Assembly (NCBI RefSeq): GCF_011766325.1
Contig: NZ_BLLG01000015.1
Span: 1 to 64,000, forward strand
Direction of reading: 5' to 3'
DNA from: Streptomyces pacificus
GTDB lineage: Bacteria > Actinomycetota > Actinomycetes > Streptomycetales > Streptomycetaceae
Length of the DNA stretch: 64,000 nt
The position numbers and the translations under genes are program-made. The notes under the pieces were generated by a model. That model was given only the letters and a program-made list of their open reading frames with translations. It ran no database searches and was not told the DNA's origin. Shown piece by piece: positions 7,996 to 15,973 of this stretch; position 1 is the stretch's first letter, and each line of letters starts with the position of its first letter.

Positions 7996-8496
7996 GCCGT
8001 CAGCTTACCGAGGGGTGATCGGCGCGCGATTCGGCCGACTGCAAATGGGGTGCTTCCGCACCGTCCACCGGGAGCCAATAGTGTTATCAACAGCCTGTGG
8101 ATAATTTCGGTGGACAACTCAACGAACGGCCCACCTCTGCGTGCGATGCCGGCCGCAGTCCGATTGACTGTGGGTGACATCACCATGCCGTGCCGAGGGA
8201 TCGCGCCGACAGTTCCGGCTCCGCGGCCTCCCGCGGCCTCCCGGGGGCTCCGGCTGCGGGGCTGCGGGGCTGCGCGGGTCTCGGGAGCCGGGGTTCGTGA
8301 TTGCCGTGATTGCTGGGATTGCCGGGAATGCTGGGGATTGCTGGTATTCGGGTGGCTCCAGGGGCTCCCGGGGAAGCATCGGGTTCGCCCGGAGTCCCGG
8401 AGTCCCGGGATCGCGGAATCGCGGAATCGCGGGAGCGCGGGGCATCCGCACCCGGAGCCCGTCCCGCGCGGCCCGCGTCGAGGAAGGGGCCGGACC
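7996..8496. other. Intergenic region of 501 bases with DnaA-box-like sites and short repeats
   Basis: No gene is supported. It contains the DnaA-box-like pair described separately. A low-complexity stretch (about 8210-8470) is made of repeats such as GGGATTGCCGG, GGAGTCCC and ATCGCGGA. A possible promoter for the TetR gene lies at its left end. Confidence 0.45.
8096..8117. promoter_or_regulatory. Two DnaA-box-like 9-mers
   Basis: TGTGGATAA at 8096-8104 is the exact complement of the DnaA box TTATCCACA. GGTGGACAA at 8109-8117 differs by one base from the complement of the Streptomyces-preferred TTGTCCACA. The two are 13 bp apart in the same orientation. A chromosomal origin would have many more boxes, so this is at most a small DnaA-binding or regulatory site. 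Confidence 0.4.
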
Positions 8497-9315
8497 ATGG
8501 CCGCATTCACCGAGGGCACGCCCTGCTGGGTGGACGCCCAGCTGCCCGACCTGGAAGCCGGCAAGCGCTTCTACGCCGAACTGTTCGGCTGGACCTACGG
8601 CCGGAAAGCCGCAGATCACGGCCCCTATCCGCACTACACCGACGCCCTGTGCGACGGAAAGCCCGTCGCCGCGCTCGCCGCCAAGAGCGACGGCCGGATG
8701 CCCACCACCTGGGGCGTCTACCTCGCCACCGGTGACGCCGCCGCCACCGCCCGGAGGATCGGGGACGCCGGCGGCCGGATGATCACCACCCCCATGCCCG
8801 TCGACGGCCTCGGCACCGCCGTCCTCGCCGCCGACCCCACAGGCGCCGTGTTCGGGCTCTGGCAGAAGGGCGAACGCGACGGCTTCGCGCTCAGCGGCGC
8901 ACCCGGCTCGTTCTGCTGGACCGAGGTCTACACCCGGGACAAGGGCGCCGTCGATCTCTTCTACCGGCGGGTATTCGGGTTCCAGGGCACCGAGCTGCCC
9001 GATGGCGCCGTCGACTACCTGCTGTGGTCACCCGCGGGGACCGAACCCGGCGAGGACACCGCCGTCGTCGGCCGCAGCGTCATCACCGACGCGTTCCCCG
9101 TGGAGATGCCAGGCCACTTCCTCGTCTACTTCGCCGTCACCGACACCGACGCCTCCGCCGAGCACGCCACCCGGCTCGGCGGCCGCGTCACCGCACCGCC
9201 GTTCGACACCCCCCACGGACGTATGGCCGTCCTCGCCGACGACCAGGGCGCAGCCTTCGCCGTCCTGGCCGCACCCGGACCCGGCCGGTCCCCCGCACAC
9301 ACCCCCGGGCGGTGA
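8497..9315 (+). CDS. VOC (glyoxalase/bleomycin resistance) family protein, two domains
   Basis: A 272-residue protein with two consecutive VOC beta-alpha-beta modules. The first starts GTPCWVDAQLPDLEAGKRFY and contains YAELFGWTYG; the second starts APGSFCWTEVYTRDKG and contains FYRRVFGFQG. Two-domain VOC proteins of this length are common in Streptomyces and are often of unknown substrate. The ATG at 8497 is preceded by AGGAAGGGG. It is followed by 523 bases of repeat-rich sequence and then afsK on the same strand. Confidence 0.85.
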   Translation: MAAFTEGTPCWVDAQLPDLEAGKRFYAELFGWTYGRKAADHGPYPHYTDALCDGKPVAALAAKSDGRMPTTWGVYLATGDAAATARRIGDAGGRMITTPMPVDGLGTAVLAADPTGAVFGLWQKGERDGFALSGAPGSFCWTEVYTRDKGAVDLFYRRVFGFQGTELPDGAVDYLLWSPAGTEPGEDTAVVGRSVITDAFPVEMPGHFLVYFAVTDTDASAEHATRLGGRVTAPPFDTPHGRMAVLADDQGAAFAVLAAPGPGRSPAHTPGR

Positions 9316-9838
9316 CCGGGACGCCCTGCGGGGCCATCCGGCAGCGGCCGGCGGTAGCGGCCCGCGTCCGGCATCGGCGCCGCGTACCGCCGCCCGGCCG
9401 CCCGGTCCGCCCTCCAGTCGGTCCGCCCTGCCGCCCGGCTCGTCTTCTGGCGGTGCAGGCTCCCGGCCCCGGTCCTGGGGTGTGCCGGTCGGCGGTAGCG
9501 GCCCGCGTCCGGCATCGGCGCCGCGTACCGCGGCCCTGCCGCCCTGCCGCCCTGCCGCCCGGTCCGTCCCCGGACTGCCCGGCTGCCCGCCCGGTCTTCG
9601 GCGTGGCCGGAAGACCTCGGCGGACCCGGGCCCGCAGGCGTGCCGGTCGCCGTCGCTGCCGCCCGGCCGCCCTCGCCTACCGAACCGGCCGAATCCGTCC
9701 GCCGCCCTCGGCGGACGGGCAAAATGGCCCGAGACACCCCGATACCGCCCCGGGTTCGCAACCGCGCCCTCCGGCAGGAACAATCAGGTGGCGACGGGGC
9801 CGTACCCACATGGCCCCTACGGGGAGGTGGCAGGCGAA
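9316..9838. repeat. Intergenic region with 42-bp direct repeat (9349-9390 and 9490-9531)
   Basis: An identical 42-base stretch (beginning CGGCGGTAGCGGCCCGCGTC) occurs twice, 141 bases apart, in the leader region of afsK. Short CCGCCCTG-type repeats follow the second copy. I see no gene. The afsK promoter must lie in or near this region. Confidence 0.8.
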
Positions 9839-12226
9839 GTGGAGCAGCTGACGCAGCACGACCCGAGGCGGATCGGCCCCTTCGAGGTGCTGGGACGGCT
9901 CGGAGCCGGCGGCATGGGGCTGGTCTATCTCGCACGGTCGGCGTCGGGCCGGCGGGTGGCGATCAAGACGGTGCGCACCGAGCTCGCCGAGGACCAGTTG
10001 TTTCGCGTCCGCTTCACCCGCGAGGTGGAAGCGGCGCGGGCGGTCTCCGGCTTCTACACCGCGGCCGTCGTGGACGCCGACCCGCGCGCCGCCGTGCCCT
10101 GGCTCGCCACCGCCTACGTGCCCGCCCCCTCGCTCGAGGAAATAGTGAACGAGTGCGGGCCCCTCCCCGACCAGGCGGTTCGCTGGCTGGCAGCCGGTAT
10201 CGCGGAGGCCCTCCAGTCCATCCACGGTGCGGGACTGGTCCACCGCGACCTCAAGCCGTCCAACGTCCTCGTCGTCGAAGACGGCCCCCGTGTGATCGAC
10301 TTCGGTATCGCCTCAGGGGTCTCCAACACCCGCCTGACCATGACCAACGTCGCCGTCGGCACCCCTGCCTACATGTCGCCGGAACAAGCCCGCGACTCCC
10401 GCAGCGTCACCGGCGCCAGCGACGTCTTCTCCCTCGGCTCCACCCTGGTCTTCGCTGCCACCGGACACGCACCCTTCCACGGCGCCAACCCCGTGGAGAC
10501 CGTCTTCATGCTGCTGCGCGAAGGCCCCGACCTGGCCGGGCTGCCCGATGAACTGCTGCCCCTCATCGAGTCGTGCATGCAGCCCGACGCGACCCTCAGG
10601 CCCCGCCCCGAGGACCTCCAGGCGCAACTCGCCCCCCACCTGTTCGCCTCCGGCCAAGACGACAGCGGAACCGCGTCCGCCTGGCTGCCCGGCCGCGCCG
10701 TCTCCCTCATCGAAGGACGCCGCGGCGGACGGCTCCCCGGCACCGGCGCACCCCCCGGCAGGCCCCGCCCCCACACGCCCCCCGCGCCCCCCAGACCAGG
10801 TCACGCCCCCGTCGCCGGACGGCACCCCGGCGGACCCGACCCCCGCGCCGCCGGACCCCTGAGCCCCCAGCACGCCCCGCCGGACCCCGGCCCCCGACCC
10901 GTGCGGCTGCCCGGTACCGGAGTCCCCATCGGGCCCGGCCCCCGCGCCGCGGCCCCCGCCCGCCCCGCCGCCGAAGCCGGACCGGCCACCGACTGGGTCC
11001 GCCCGCCCGGCGGCGCGGCCGCACCCCGCGCCACGACCACGGCTCCGCCGGTACCCGCACCGGCCGCGCCCCCGGACAGCGGACCCGCCCGCTGGCGCCC
11101 CTGGCGCTTCCGCATGTCCAACGACGTCTGGGGCACCCCCGTCGTCGACGGCGACCTCGTCTACGTCACCTCCTTCGAGATCCACGCCCTCGACGTCGCC
11201 AGCGGCCGCCGCCAGTTCAAGACCCGCGATGTCGCCTGGGCCATGAGCGTCGCCGACGGACGCATCCACGCCTCCGACGGCCCCACCCTCTACACCCTCG
11301 ACGCCGGCAACGGGGGCGAACGCTGGCGCACCCCGACCGACGCCTGGGTCTACTCCCTCCAGGCAGCCCGCGGCACCGTCGTCACCGCCACCCGCGGCGG
11401 CGGCGTACAGGGCTGGGAAGCCGTCGGCGGCCGGAAGCTCTGGGAGATCACCGGGGCCCAGACCGACTTCGAGACCCCCGAGGCCGGACCCGCGCTGTAC
11501 GACGACACCGTCTACGTCCGCCGCGACGGCCGCCTCCAGGCACTCGACGCACACACAGGCGGCGAACGCTGGTCCTACCCCGTCGGCGACGCAGCCTCCT
11601 GCGGCGGTGCACCCGCACGTGTCACCCAGGCCCCGGACGGCTGCACCTACCTCGCCGCCGGCACCCGGGTCCTGTGCGCCGACACCGTCACCGGCCAGGT
11701 GCGCTGGCACTTCGAAGCCCCGGCGGTGTTCCTCGCCCCGCCCGTCTTCGCCCCCGGCCCCGCCGTCACCGGCGGCGGGATCTACCTCGCCGACTACCTC
11801 GGCACCGTCTACGCCCTCGACGCCGCCACCGGGAAGGACCGCTGGCGCATCGCCACCGAGGCCCGCCAGTCCGCCGAACCGGTCCTCGTCGCCGACGGCA
11901 GCATCCACGTCGGCAGCGGCAACGCGCTCTACACCCTCGACGCCGTCACCGGCACCCCCAAATGGCGGTTCGCCGCCGGTGGGGAGGTGACCGGCAGTCC
12001 CGTCGTCGCCGACGGCCGGATCCACTTCGGCTCCGCCGACCACGTGCTCTACACCCTTGATGCCGCCGGTGGACAGCTCCGCTGGAAACTCGCCACCGGA
12101 GGCGAGATCACCGGCTCACCGGTGGCACGCAACGGCGTCGTCTACGCCTGCTCCAAGGACCGCTGCGTCTACGCGCTCGACGCCGCCAAGGGAACCGCCA
12201 CCGGACGCAGATCCGGCTCCCGCTGA
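9839..12226 (+). CDS. afsK: AfsK-type serine/threonine protein kinase with PQQ-like beta-propeller
   Basis: This 795-residue protein matches AfsK in length and architecture. Residues about 14-270 are the kinase: glycine loop GRLGAGGMG, Lys43 in VAIKT, catalytic HRDLKPSN (Asp137), DFG (Asp154) and activation loop SNTRLTMTNVAVGTPAYM. A Pro-rich linker (about 280-415) is followed by a propeller of PQQ-like repeats (YTLDAVTGTPKW, YALDAATGKDRW and others) to the end. No membrane helix is present, as in AfsK. AfsK phosphorylates the regulator AfsR, whose homologue lies 6 kb downstream here. I chose the GTG at 9839 (GGAGG 11 bases upstream, start VEQLTQHDPRRIGPF); an in-frame GTG at 9788 with AGGA upstream is the alternative. 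Confidence 0.93.
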   Translation: MEQLTQHDPRRIGPFEVLGRLGAGGMGLVYLARSASGRRVAIKTVRTELAEDQLFRVRFTREVEAARAVSGFYTAAVVDADPRAAVPWLATAYVPAPSLEEIVNECGPLPDQAVRWLAAGIAEALQSIHGAGLVHRDLKPSNVLVVEDGPRVIDFGIASGVSNTRLTMTNVAVGTPAYMSPEQARDSRSVTGASDVFSLGSTLVFAATGHAPFHGANPVETVFMLLREGPDLAGLPDELLPLIESCMQPDATLRPRPEDLQAQLAPHLFASGQDDSGTASAWLPGRAVSLIEGRRGGRLPGTGAPPGRPRPHTPPAPPRPGHAPVAGRHPGGPDPRAAGPLSPQHAPPDPGPRPVRLPGTGVPIGPGPRAAAPARPAAEAGPATDWVRPPGGAAAPRATTTAPPVPAPAAPPDSGPARWRPWRFRMSNDVWGTPVVDGDLVYVTSFEIHALDVASGRRQFKTRDVAWAMSVADGRIHASDGPTLYTLDAGNGGERWRTPTDAWVYSLQAARGTVVTATRGGGVQGWEAVGGRKLWEITGAQTDFETPEAGPALYDDTVYVRRDGRLQALDAHTGGERWSYPVGDAASCGGAPARVTQAPDGCTYLAAGTRVLCADTVTGQVRWHFEAPAVFLAPPVFAPGPAVTGGGIYLADYLGTVYALDAATGKDRWRIATEARQSAEPVLVADGSIHVGSGNALYTLDAVTGTPKWRFAAGGEVTGSPVVADGRIHFGSADHVLYTLDAAGGQLRWKLATGGEITGSPVARNGVVYACSKDRCVYALDAAKGTATGRRSGSR

Positions 12227-12272
12227 CCCGCCCGGCGGCCCTGGCCGGGACCGCCGGGGGACGGGGCAGGCC

Positions 12273-12313
12273 CGGAACTCCGGAACGTCCGGAACTCCGG
12301 AACTCCGGAACAC
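12273..12313. repeat. 8-bp tandem repeat (CGGAACTC) downstream of afsK
   Basis: Five near-identical 8-9 bp units CGGAAC(TC) occur in a row. Further CCGGAAC-type repeats continue to about 12480. The whole gap 12227-12525 holds only such low-complexity sequence. Confidence 0.7.
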
Positions 12314-12525
12314 CGGGGCGGTGGGGGCCCGGGCGCAACCGGGACGTGGGGAACGCGGGTACGCCGGGCCGCCGGGGAGCCGGGTGCACCCGCAACGCGT
12401 GGAACGTCCGGAGCGCCGGAACCCCGGAACGCGTGGAACGACCGGGCGCAGGGCCGGGCCGGATGCCTGCGAACGCCCGGAGCGTCCTGGGGCGGCCCGG
12501 TCGGGACGGACGCGACCGGGAAGGC

Positions 12526-13221
12526 CTACGGGCCGCGCCGTTCGTCCCGGAACGGATCCTGCCCCGGGCCGGCACCGTACGGATCGGGCCGGGGCCGGCG
12601 CGGGGCCGACCCGTACGCCTGGGGAGGCTGGAGGGTCGGCAGCCGCTGCGTGTCGTCCAGCTCCGGCGCCCACGCGTACGGATCGCCGTCCACCGGCGGA
12701 CTGCCGGCCGGCCGCTCGGGCGGGTACCAGGCCGCGCCGTCCGGCGGGTACCAGGCCGCGCCGTCCGGCGGGCCGCCGCCGCCCGGCTCCCCGAACCCCG
12801 CGGTCCTCGGTGCCCGCCCCCGCATCACCACCGCCGCAAGCAGCAGCAGGACACCGCCGCCCAATGCCGCCGCGACGCCCTCACCCGGTCCCGGCAGGCC
12901 GCCCCCCACCGCCAGATAGCCCGCCGCCTGTCCCTGGCGCACCAGCCACAGGACGGTGAAACCCATGACCACCAGACCGGCCGTCGCCACCAGCAACCGC
13001 GACCGCAGCATCACCCCGAACAGCGCGACCAGCGCGGCGAACGCGTACGGCAGCACGATCGACGACACGGCCTCCGGCCGGGCTTCGGTGATCCCGCCGA
13101 ACAGGTCCTGGATCCGGTAGCCGACGCCCTGCCGGCCGTCGTACCAGACACGGAACGGGCTGTACACGGCGGCCGCCGCTCCGGCGAGAGCCAGGGCGGC
13201 CCCGATGACGTTGCGGACCAT
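12526..13221 (-). CDS. Four-helix membrane protein with Pro-rich tail
   Basis: Of 231 residues, the first 140 form about four hydrophobic segments: VIGAALALAGAAAAV, SIVLPYAFAALVALFG, LLVATAGLVVMGFTVLWLV and VAAALGGGVLLLLAAVV. The remainder is a Pro/Gly/Tyr-rich, probably cytoplasmic tail. The tail includes a tandem repeat of PPDGAAWY coded by a 24-bp direct duplication (about 12720-12768). I do not recognise a family with a known function. It converges on afsK, so it is unlikely to be co-transcribed with it. Confidence 0.65.
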   Translation of the reverse strand: MVRNVIGAALALAGAAAAVYSPFRVWYDGRQGVGYRIQDLFGGITEARPEAVSSIVLPYAFAALVALFGVMLRSRLLVATAGLVVMGFTVLWLVRQGQAAGYLAVGGGLPGPGEGVAAALGGGVLLLLAAVVMRGRAPRTAGFGEPGGGGPPDGAAWYPPDGAAWYPPERPAGSPPVDGDPYAWAPELDDTQRLPTLQPPQAYGSAPRRPRPDPYGAGPGQDPFRDERRGP

Positions 13222-13465
13222 GGCCGGACTCCTCTCCGCAGCACGACGCTACGCCCGTGGTACCCCGACCGCGACCCCTGAACCGCCCCCGCCCGGCGCC
13301 CCGAAGAGGCGGGACGCCCCGGGAACCGGCCGCCGCGGGGACCCTCGCCCTTCATACGGCGGACCGGCTGCCGCTTACTCACCCGTGGCCGCACCCCGCC
13401 GCGCAGCCCCGCTCCCCGCCCGCCTGCGGACCGGGCCCCTTGCGGGGCCCTCGCGCCCGCGGACC

Positions 13466-14245
13466 TCAGCGCAGCCGGAAGCCCGGCCGGCGCGCGGCGA
13501 ACAGTTCCGCCTGCCGCTCCGGGGGCAGGTTCCCCAGCGCCACCAGATGCGGCGCCTGCGCCAGCGCCACCGCACGGACGGCCTCCTTCGCCGACCACAC
13601 CGCACGGACCGTGCCCTGTACCGCCTCCGTCGGATAGGAGGCGATGACCTCCGCGCAGCGCACCGCTGCCGGCACCTCGTCGCCTGGCGCGGTCACCTCG
13701 CTGACCAGCCCGGTTTCATGGGCCCTGCGGGCCGAGAGCCGCTCAGCCGAGCCCATCAGCGCCGTCCGCGCCACTTCCCCGAACGGCATCCGCATCGCCA
13801 GGTACACCGACTCGTACGCGCTGACCATGCCGTAGGTGGTGTGCGGATCGAAGAAGACCGCGTCCTCGGCCGCGATCAGGAACTCCGCCTCGCCGAGCAG
13901 ATAGAACGCGCCCCCGCAGGCCAGCCCGCGGACCGCCGCGATCACCGGCTTCCACAGGTCGTTCGCCTTCGGGCCGATCCGCAGCAGCGGATCGTCCACC
14001 GAGTAGGGCGACGCGGGCTGGGGCACGACGGCGGAGCGGTCGAACCCGGTGCAGAACGCCTTTCCCCCGGCGCCTGCGACCACCACCGCGCGGATGGTGT
14101 CGTCGAACCGGAACTCCCGCCAGACAGCGGCCAGTTCTCGGGCCATGGCGAGGTCGATCGCATTGTGGCGGGCGGGCCGGTCGAGGGTGACGACGGCGAC
14201 CCCGGTCTCCTCGTCCCGCTCGGCCCGCACGCCGGACCCCGGCAT
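13466..14245 (-). CDS. Enoyl-CoA hydratase/isomerase (crotonase) family protein
   Basis: A 259-residue crotonase-fold protein: VAVVTLDRPARHNAIDLAMA, the oxyanion-hole region VVVAGAGGKAFCTGFDRSA, and VIAAVRGLACGGAFYLLGEA followed by FDPHTTYGMV. It should hydrate or isomerise an enoyl-CoA. The start ATG overlaps the stop of the DUF35 gene by one base (TGATG), so translation is coupled. It belongs to the leftward operon Ltp2-like, DUF35, crotonase, which fits a side-chain cycle of hydration followed by aldol cleavage. Confidence 0.87.
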   Translation of the reverse strand: MPGSGVRAERDEETGVAVVTLDRPARHNAIDLAMARELAAVWREFRFDDTIRAVVVAGAGGKAFCTGFDRSAVVPQPASPYSVDDPLLRIGPKANDLWKPVIAAVRGLACGGAFYLLGEAEFLIAAEDAVFFDPHTTYGMVSAYESVYLAMRMPFGEVARTALMGSAERLSARRAHETGLVSEVTAPGDEVPAAVRCAEVIASYPTEAVQGTVRAVWSAKEAVRAVALAQAPHLVALGNLPPERQAELFAARRPGFRLR

Positions 14246-14691
14246 CAGTGCCCCAGCAGCCAGCGGGGCACGGTCACTCCGCCGCCCGCCTCCGTGAACG
14301 CGACCCGCACCGGCGCCCCGATGCCCAGCCGCTCCGGGGCGACCGAGTTCAGCGGGGCGTCCGCGGCGGCCACGACGTTGCCGACCAGCCGGATGTGCGG
14401 GGCGTCCGCGAGCTCGACGACGACGGCGTTGTAGGGGGCCTGCTCGGCGTAGCCGGGGAGCAGCGGAGGGTGGGGCATGACATACGACCAGATCCGTCCC
14501 CGGCCGCTCATGCGCCGCCAGGTGCTGCGGAAGGACTGGCAGTGGGGACAGCAGGGGCGGGGCGGGAAGCGCAGCTCGCCGCAGGAGGCGCAGGCCTGGA
14601 CGCGAAGCTGCCCTTGGGCGGCGTACTCCCAGAAGGGTGCGCCGTCCTCGTCGATGACAGGTGCCAGCAAGTCGGCCGCGGAGTTCGTCAT
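14245..14691 (-). CDS. DUF35 / OB-fold Zn-ribbon acyl-CoA-binding protein (ChsH2-type partner)
   Basis: In this 148-residue protein a helix region is followed by a rubredoxin-like Zn ribbon (CASCGELRFPPRPCCPHC) and then an OB-fold (GRIWSYVMPHPPLLPGYAEQ, PYNAVVVELAD). DUF35 proteins partner Ltp2-like thiolase-fold enzymes; the ChsH2 DUF35 domain is needed for Ltp2 retro-aldolase activity in mycobacterial cholesterol breakdown. The upstream gene here is just such a thiolase-fold protein. I chose the ATG at 14691 (MTNSAADLLAPVID), 8 bases after the upstream stop; a longer in-frame start at 14757 would overlap that gene. Confidence 0.85.
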   Translation of the reverse strand: MTNSAADLLAPVIDEDGAPFWEYAAQGQLRVQACASCGELRFPPRPCCPHCQSFRSTWRRMSGRGRIWSYVMPHPPLLPGYAEQAPYNAVVVELADAPHIRLVGNVVAAADAPLNSVAPERLGIGAPVRVAFTEAGGGVTVPRWLLGH

Positions 14692-14699
14692 CGCCCGGC

Positions 14700-15848
14700 T
14701 CAACTCCTCAGGAGCAATGCGGAGGTCGGGACGCCCTCGCCCGCCGTCACCAGGCATGTCGACGCGCCCGGCACCTGCGCCGTCGAGGCACCGCGCAACT
14801 GCTTCACGCCCTCGTTGATCAGGTTGAAGCCGTGGACGTACGCCTCGCTGAGTCCGCCGCCGCCGGTGTTGAGCGGCAGCCGGCCGCCGATCTCCAGTGC
14901 GCCTGCCTCGGTGAACGGCCCGCCCTCACCGCGCCCGCAGAAGCCGTAGCCCTCCAGGGAGAGCGGCACAAGCGGGGTGAACGCGTCGTAGATCTGGGCG
15001 ACGTCGACGTCCTGCGGCCCGAGGTCGGCGGTCTTCCACAGGTGCCGGGCCGCGGTCCAGGCGGGGCCGGCGAGCGGGTCGTCGTTCCAGTAGTTGACCA
15101 TGCCGTGGTGCTGGGCGGGCAGTCCCTGGGCGACGGAGTGGACGTAGACCGGGCGGTGGCGGCAGTCGCGGGCGCGCGCGGCGCCGACGACGACGCAGGC
15201 CAGCGCCCCGTCCGTCTCCAGGCAGTTGTCGTAGAGGCAGAGGGGCTCGCTGATCCAGCGGGACGTCATATATGTCTCGCGGGTCAGCGGACGGTCGTAC
15301 ATGACCGCCGCCGGGTTCTGGTTGGCGCGGTTGCGGCAGGCGAGGGCGACGGCGAAGAGGTGGTCGCGGGTGGCGCCGTACTCGTGCATATAGCGCCGGG
15401 TGAGCATGCCTATCTCGTCGGCGGGGCGCAGCAGCCCGAACGGCCGGGTCCACTGTCCCGGGGTGGGCAGCTGTGCCGTGGTGTTCTTCCAGGGGCGCGG
15501 CCCCGAGCCGCGTTTGCGGGAGCGCCAGGCGACGCCGACGCTCGCCTGCCCGGTGGCGATGGCCGCGGCGAGATGGGCGACGGTCGCGCAGGAGCCGCCG
15601 CCGCCGTAGCCGGCCCTGCTGAAGAAGGTGGCGTCTCCCGCGCCGATCGATTTGGCGATCTCGACCTCGTCGGTCTCCTCCATGGTGTAGGAGGCGAAGG
15701 CGTCGACCTCGGCGGGGCTCAGGCCGGCGTCGTCGAGTGCGGCGAGGATGGCCCGGCAGGCCAGGGTCTTCTCGGACTCGGGGAGGTGTTTCGCGAAGGC
15801 GGTCTGTCCGATGCCGGCTATCGCGGTCGCGTCCTTCAGGGTCGCCAT
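14700..15848 (-). CDS. Ltp2-like thiolase-fold aldolase
   Basis: This 382-residue protein has the SCP-x/Ltp layout (RYMHEYGATRDHLFAVALAC, DVDVAQIYDAFTPLVPLSLE). Hand alignment puts Gly at the thiolase nucleophile position (YGGGGSCATVAHLAAAIATG). The C-terminal active-site stretch reads NTGGGGLSEAYVHG, with Tyr where thiolases have the His of GHP. Ltp2 uses two tyrosines in these same two places (YDAFT and the SxxY region), so an aldolase cleaving a beta-hydroxy-acyl-CoA side chain is more likely than a thiolase. It is first in an operon with DUF35 and enoyl-CoA hydratase genes. The operator-like palindrome at 15871-15883 lies 22 bases upstream of its start. Confidence 0.85.
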   Translation of the reverse strand: MATLKDATAIAGIGQTAFAKHLPESEKTLACRAILAALDDAGLSPAEVDAFASYTMEETDEVEIAKSIGAGDATFFSRAGYGGGGSCATVAHLAAAIATGQASVGVAWRSRKRGSGPRPWKNTTAQLPTPGQWTRPFGLLRPADEIGMLTRRYMHEYGATRDHLFAVALACRNRANQNPAAVMYDRPLTRETYMTSRWISEPLCLYDNCLETDGALACVVVGAARARDCRHRPVYVHSVAQGLPAQHHGMVNYWNDDPLAGPAWTAARHLWKTADLGPQDVDVAQIYDAFTPLVPLSLEGYGFCGRGEGGPFTEAGALEIGGRLPLNTGGGGLSEAYVHGFNLINEGVKQLRGASTAQVPGASTCLVTAGEGVPTSALLLRS

Positions 15849-15870
15849 GCGGGGGAGCTTACCGCTAATC

Positions 15871-15883
15871 TGACGGTTAGTCA
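15871..15883. promoter_or_regulatory. Operator-like palindrome, copy 3 (TGACG-GTT-AGTCA)
   Basis: The site lies in context AATCTGACGGTTAGTCAGCT between the divergent Ltp2-like operon (22 bases away) and the acyl-CoA synthetase gene (90 bases away). It has one mismatch from the perfect 5-3-5 palindrome. Confidence 0.75.
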
Positions 15884-15973
15884 GCTACGGGTGCCGGGCT
15901 TTGGACTTCGGGCCCCGGGCCCCGGGCCCCGGGCTTCGGGGTGCGGGGCGGTCGACGGCGGGAGGGCCGGACT

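Noticed and set aside
8096..8117. Possible chromosomal origin from DnaA-like boxes
   Set aside because: Only two boxes; oriC would have many boxes and dnaA/dnaN neighbours.
9002..9838. Open frame continuing upstream of afsK in the same frame
   Set aside because: It overlaps the VOC gene and the 42-bp repeats, has Pro/Arg-rich noise translation, and AfsK homologues start at the GPFEVLGRL region used here.
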